Shown: positions 62,861-64,000 of the stretch, in pieces
Position numbering within the stretch: position 1 is the first letter of the stretch
How the letters are laid out: each line of letters starts with the position of its first letter
NCBI GenBank assembly: GCA_963710175.1
Contig: CAVPZC010000003.1
Span: forward strand, 62,001 to 126,000
From: Phormidesmis sp963710175
Lineage (GTDB): Bacteria; Cyanobacteriota; Cyanobacteriia; Phormidesmidales; Phormidesmidaceae
DNA: 64,000 nucleotides
Reading direction: 5' to 3'
Notes under the pieces: model-generated
Databases searched by the model: none
What the model was told of the DNA's origin: nothing
What the model saw: only the letters and a program-made list of their open reading frames with translations
Position numbers and translations under genes: made by a program

Positions 62861-64000
62861 ATGACAGATGATTCTTCAACCAATGCCTCACTGGAAGAGC
62901 CCGAGGCAGGGTTAGATCTGACAGCGTTTTACAATGCCCTGTGGTACTGCCCAGACTATGGCATGTATGTCATGGAAGTTTTGTCAGGCGGTGAGGACTT
63001 TCGGTTTTTAGCCTTTAATAGTGCCATCTTCTCTGTCAGTCGGTTTCCACCTGAGCAGTTTCGAGGGAAACGGCTTGGCGAGGTGTTTTCGCCTGAATCA
63101 GCCGCTGCCTACAGGCAGCAATATGCCAACTGCGTACGCTCTGGCCAAACGGTAGCCTTTGAAGAAAAGCTCAGCACCCTCGATGGCGATACCTGGTGGA
63201 ATCTCAACGTTTACCCAATGAAAAACCCGGCAGGTGAAACCTATCAGCTGCTGGTTGCAGTGACCAATATTACCGCTAAAAAACAGGCCGAAACTGCTTC
63301 AGAAAAGTCGCGCCAGCTGCTACAGCAGGTGATCGACGCCATCCCGTCAGTGATCGTTTGGAAAGACCGTGAGAGTCGTTACTCAGGGGGTAACCGCGCG
63401 TTTTTAGAGTTTGCTGGGCAGGAAAATTGGGCGGATGTCCTCGGTAAAGATGACTACGACGTAGTCTGCAAAGAAGAAGCAGACGAATACTACGAGTGCG
63501 ACCAGCGAATTATGCAGGCCGACCGACCGGAGCTTTACATCATCCAGTCACAGCGCCGAGAAGACGGACGACAGGCGTGGCTCAGAACCAGTAAGATTCC
63601 GCTGCACGACGCCGACGGTGAAGTCAACGGTATTGTATGCGTTATTGAAGACATCACTGAGCGCAAATTGTTGGAAGATAAGCAGGCTAGGCTGCTAGCA
63701 ATTTTAGAAGCAACGCCTGATATCGTTGGCATGGCCAATACCGCAGGCTATGGACACTATCTCAACCGGGCTGGCCAGCTCATTTTCAATATTTCAGCCG
63801 ACAGAGTCAGCCAGGCTCATCTTGGCGATATCACTCCGCCTGAGACCACTGCCTTCATACTCAACGAGGCATTCCCAATCGCGGCGGAGCGGGGCAGTTG
63901 GCGCGGCGAAACGTTCATTCGCGATCGCCATGGTCGAGAGATTCCGGTCTCGCAGGCAATTATTTGCCACAAAGCAGCAGACGGCACTGTGGAATATTTT
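62861..64000 (+). CDS. PAS-domain sensor protein, cut by right window edge
   Basis: The frame is open from ATG 62861 to the last base (380 codons). At least three PAS/PAC units are visible: about residues 20-140, 147-265 (closing VNGIVCVIEDITERK) and 275-380. The first two close with ITAKKQAE and ITERKLLE, the usual PAC endings. No signal peptide or membrane helix occurs in the visible part. The kinase or cyclase output domain would lie beyond the window, so histidine kinase is likely but not shown. Confidence 0.85.
   Translation, partial: MTDDSSTNASLEEPEAGLDLTAFYNALWYCPDYGMYVMEVLSGGEDFRFLAFNSAIFSVSRFPPEQFRGKRLGEVFSPESAAAYRQQYANCVRSGQTVAFEEKLSTLDGDTWWNLNVYPMKNPAGETYQLLVAVTNITAKKQAETASEKSRQLLQQVIDAIPSVIVWKDRESRYSGGNRAFLEFAGQENWADVLGKDDYDVVCKEEADEYYECDQRIMQADRPELYIIQSQRREDGRQAWLRTSKIPLHDADGEVNGIVCVIEDITERKLLEDKQARLLAILEATPDIVGMANTAGYGHYLNRAGQLIFNISADRVSQAHLGDITPPETTAFILNEAFPIAAERGSWRGETFIRDRHGREIPVSQAIICHKAADGTVEYF

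Overview
The window is chromosomal DNA of a cyanobacterium. It carries photosystem II genes (psbE/F/L/J, psbM, psbB, psbT, the assembly factors ycf48 and rubredoxin rubA), a photosystem I gene (psaI), the NDH-1 genes ndhC/K/J, the CO2/proton gene pxcA, an RbcR/Ycf30-type regulator and a ferrochelatase with a chlorophyll-binding-like tail. The HIP1 octamer GCGATCGC recurs throughout, which is a cyanobacterial hallmark. I cannot name the genus. I recognised no rRNA, tRNA, CRISPR array or insertion sequence.

Layout. 1-19750 is mostly housekeeping: ispE (cut by the left edge), rsmA, two cell-wall proteins (amidase-glucosaminidase and SpoIID-like), a kinase plus solute-binding-protein pair, rbcR, hrcA, rhomboid, hemH, a lone tyrosine recombinase, fabG, trx, folK, a NUDIX hydrolase, a photolyase, a large unknown protein and a GlsB/YeaQ membrane protein. 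20050-25130 is a photosynthesis and respiration block: psaI converges on rubA-ycf48-psbE-psbF-psbL-psbJ, and ndhC-K-J follows on the plus strand, closed by a clear terminator. Several of these genes are shorter than 60 codons.

25218-42093 is the accessory part. An acyltransferase-3, three glycosyltransferases and a secreted phosphodiester-glycosidase-domain protein come first. They are followed by a phosphopantetheinyl transferase facing a seven-gene rightward run: fatty acyl-AMP ligase, acyl-CoA-dehydrogenase-like flavoprotein, acyl carrier protein, MBOAT acyltransferase, SGNH-like protein, NDH-2 (NdbB-like) oxidoreductase and an HTTM-DCC thiol-redox fusion. The first five have the same parts list as the Dlt system of Gram-positive bacteria (AMP ligase, carrier protein, MBOAT, SGNH protein), with a fatty-acid-type ligase in place of the D-alanine ligase. 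I read it as a candidate machine that activates a fatty acid, may desaturate it on a carrier, and exports the acyl group to a surface acceptor. This is the best candidate for an undescribed system here.

42272-48565 returns to conserved photosynthesis and housekeeping order: pxcA, psbM, a [2Fe-2S] ferredoxin, psbB, psbT, nrdR, rpsA. 48587-64000 holds a HAD phosphatase, metK, a BlaI/M56 regulator-protease pair, an aldehyde dehydrogenase, DUF1802, a sensor histidine kinase, a RibD-like reductase, a FemAB/GNAT-like protein, DUF4346, gap1, a RarA/MgsA ATPase fused to a methyltransferase-like domain, and a PAS-repeat sensor protein cut by the right edge. Short tandem repeats of 7, 13 and 15 bp lie directly beyond the stop codons of three genes or gene pairs (DUF4346/gap1, psbJ, psbM).
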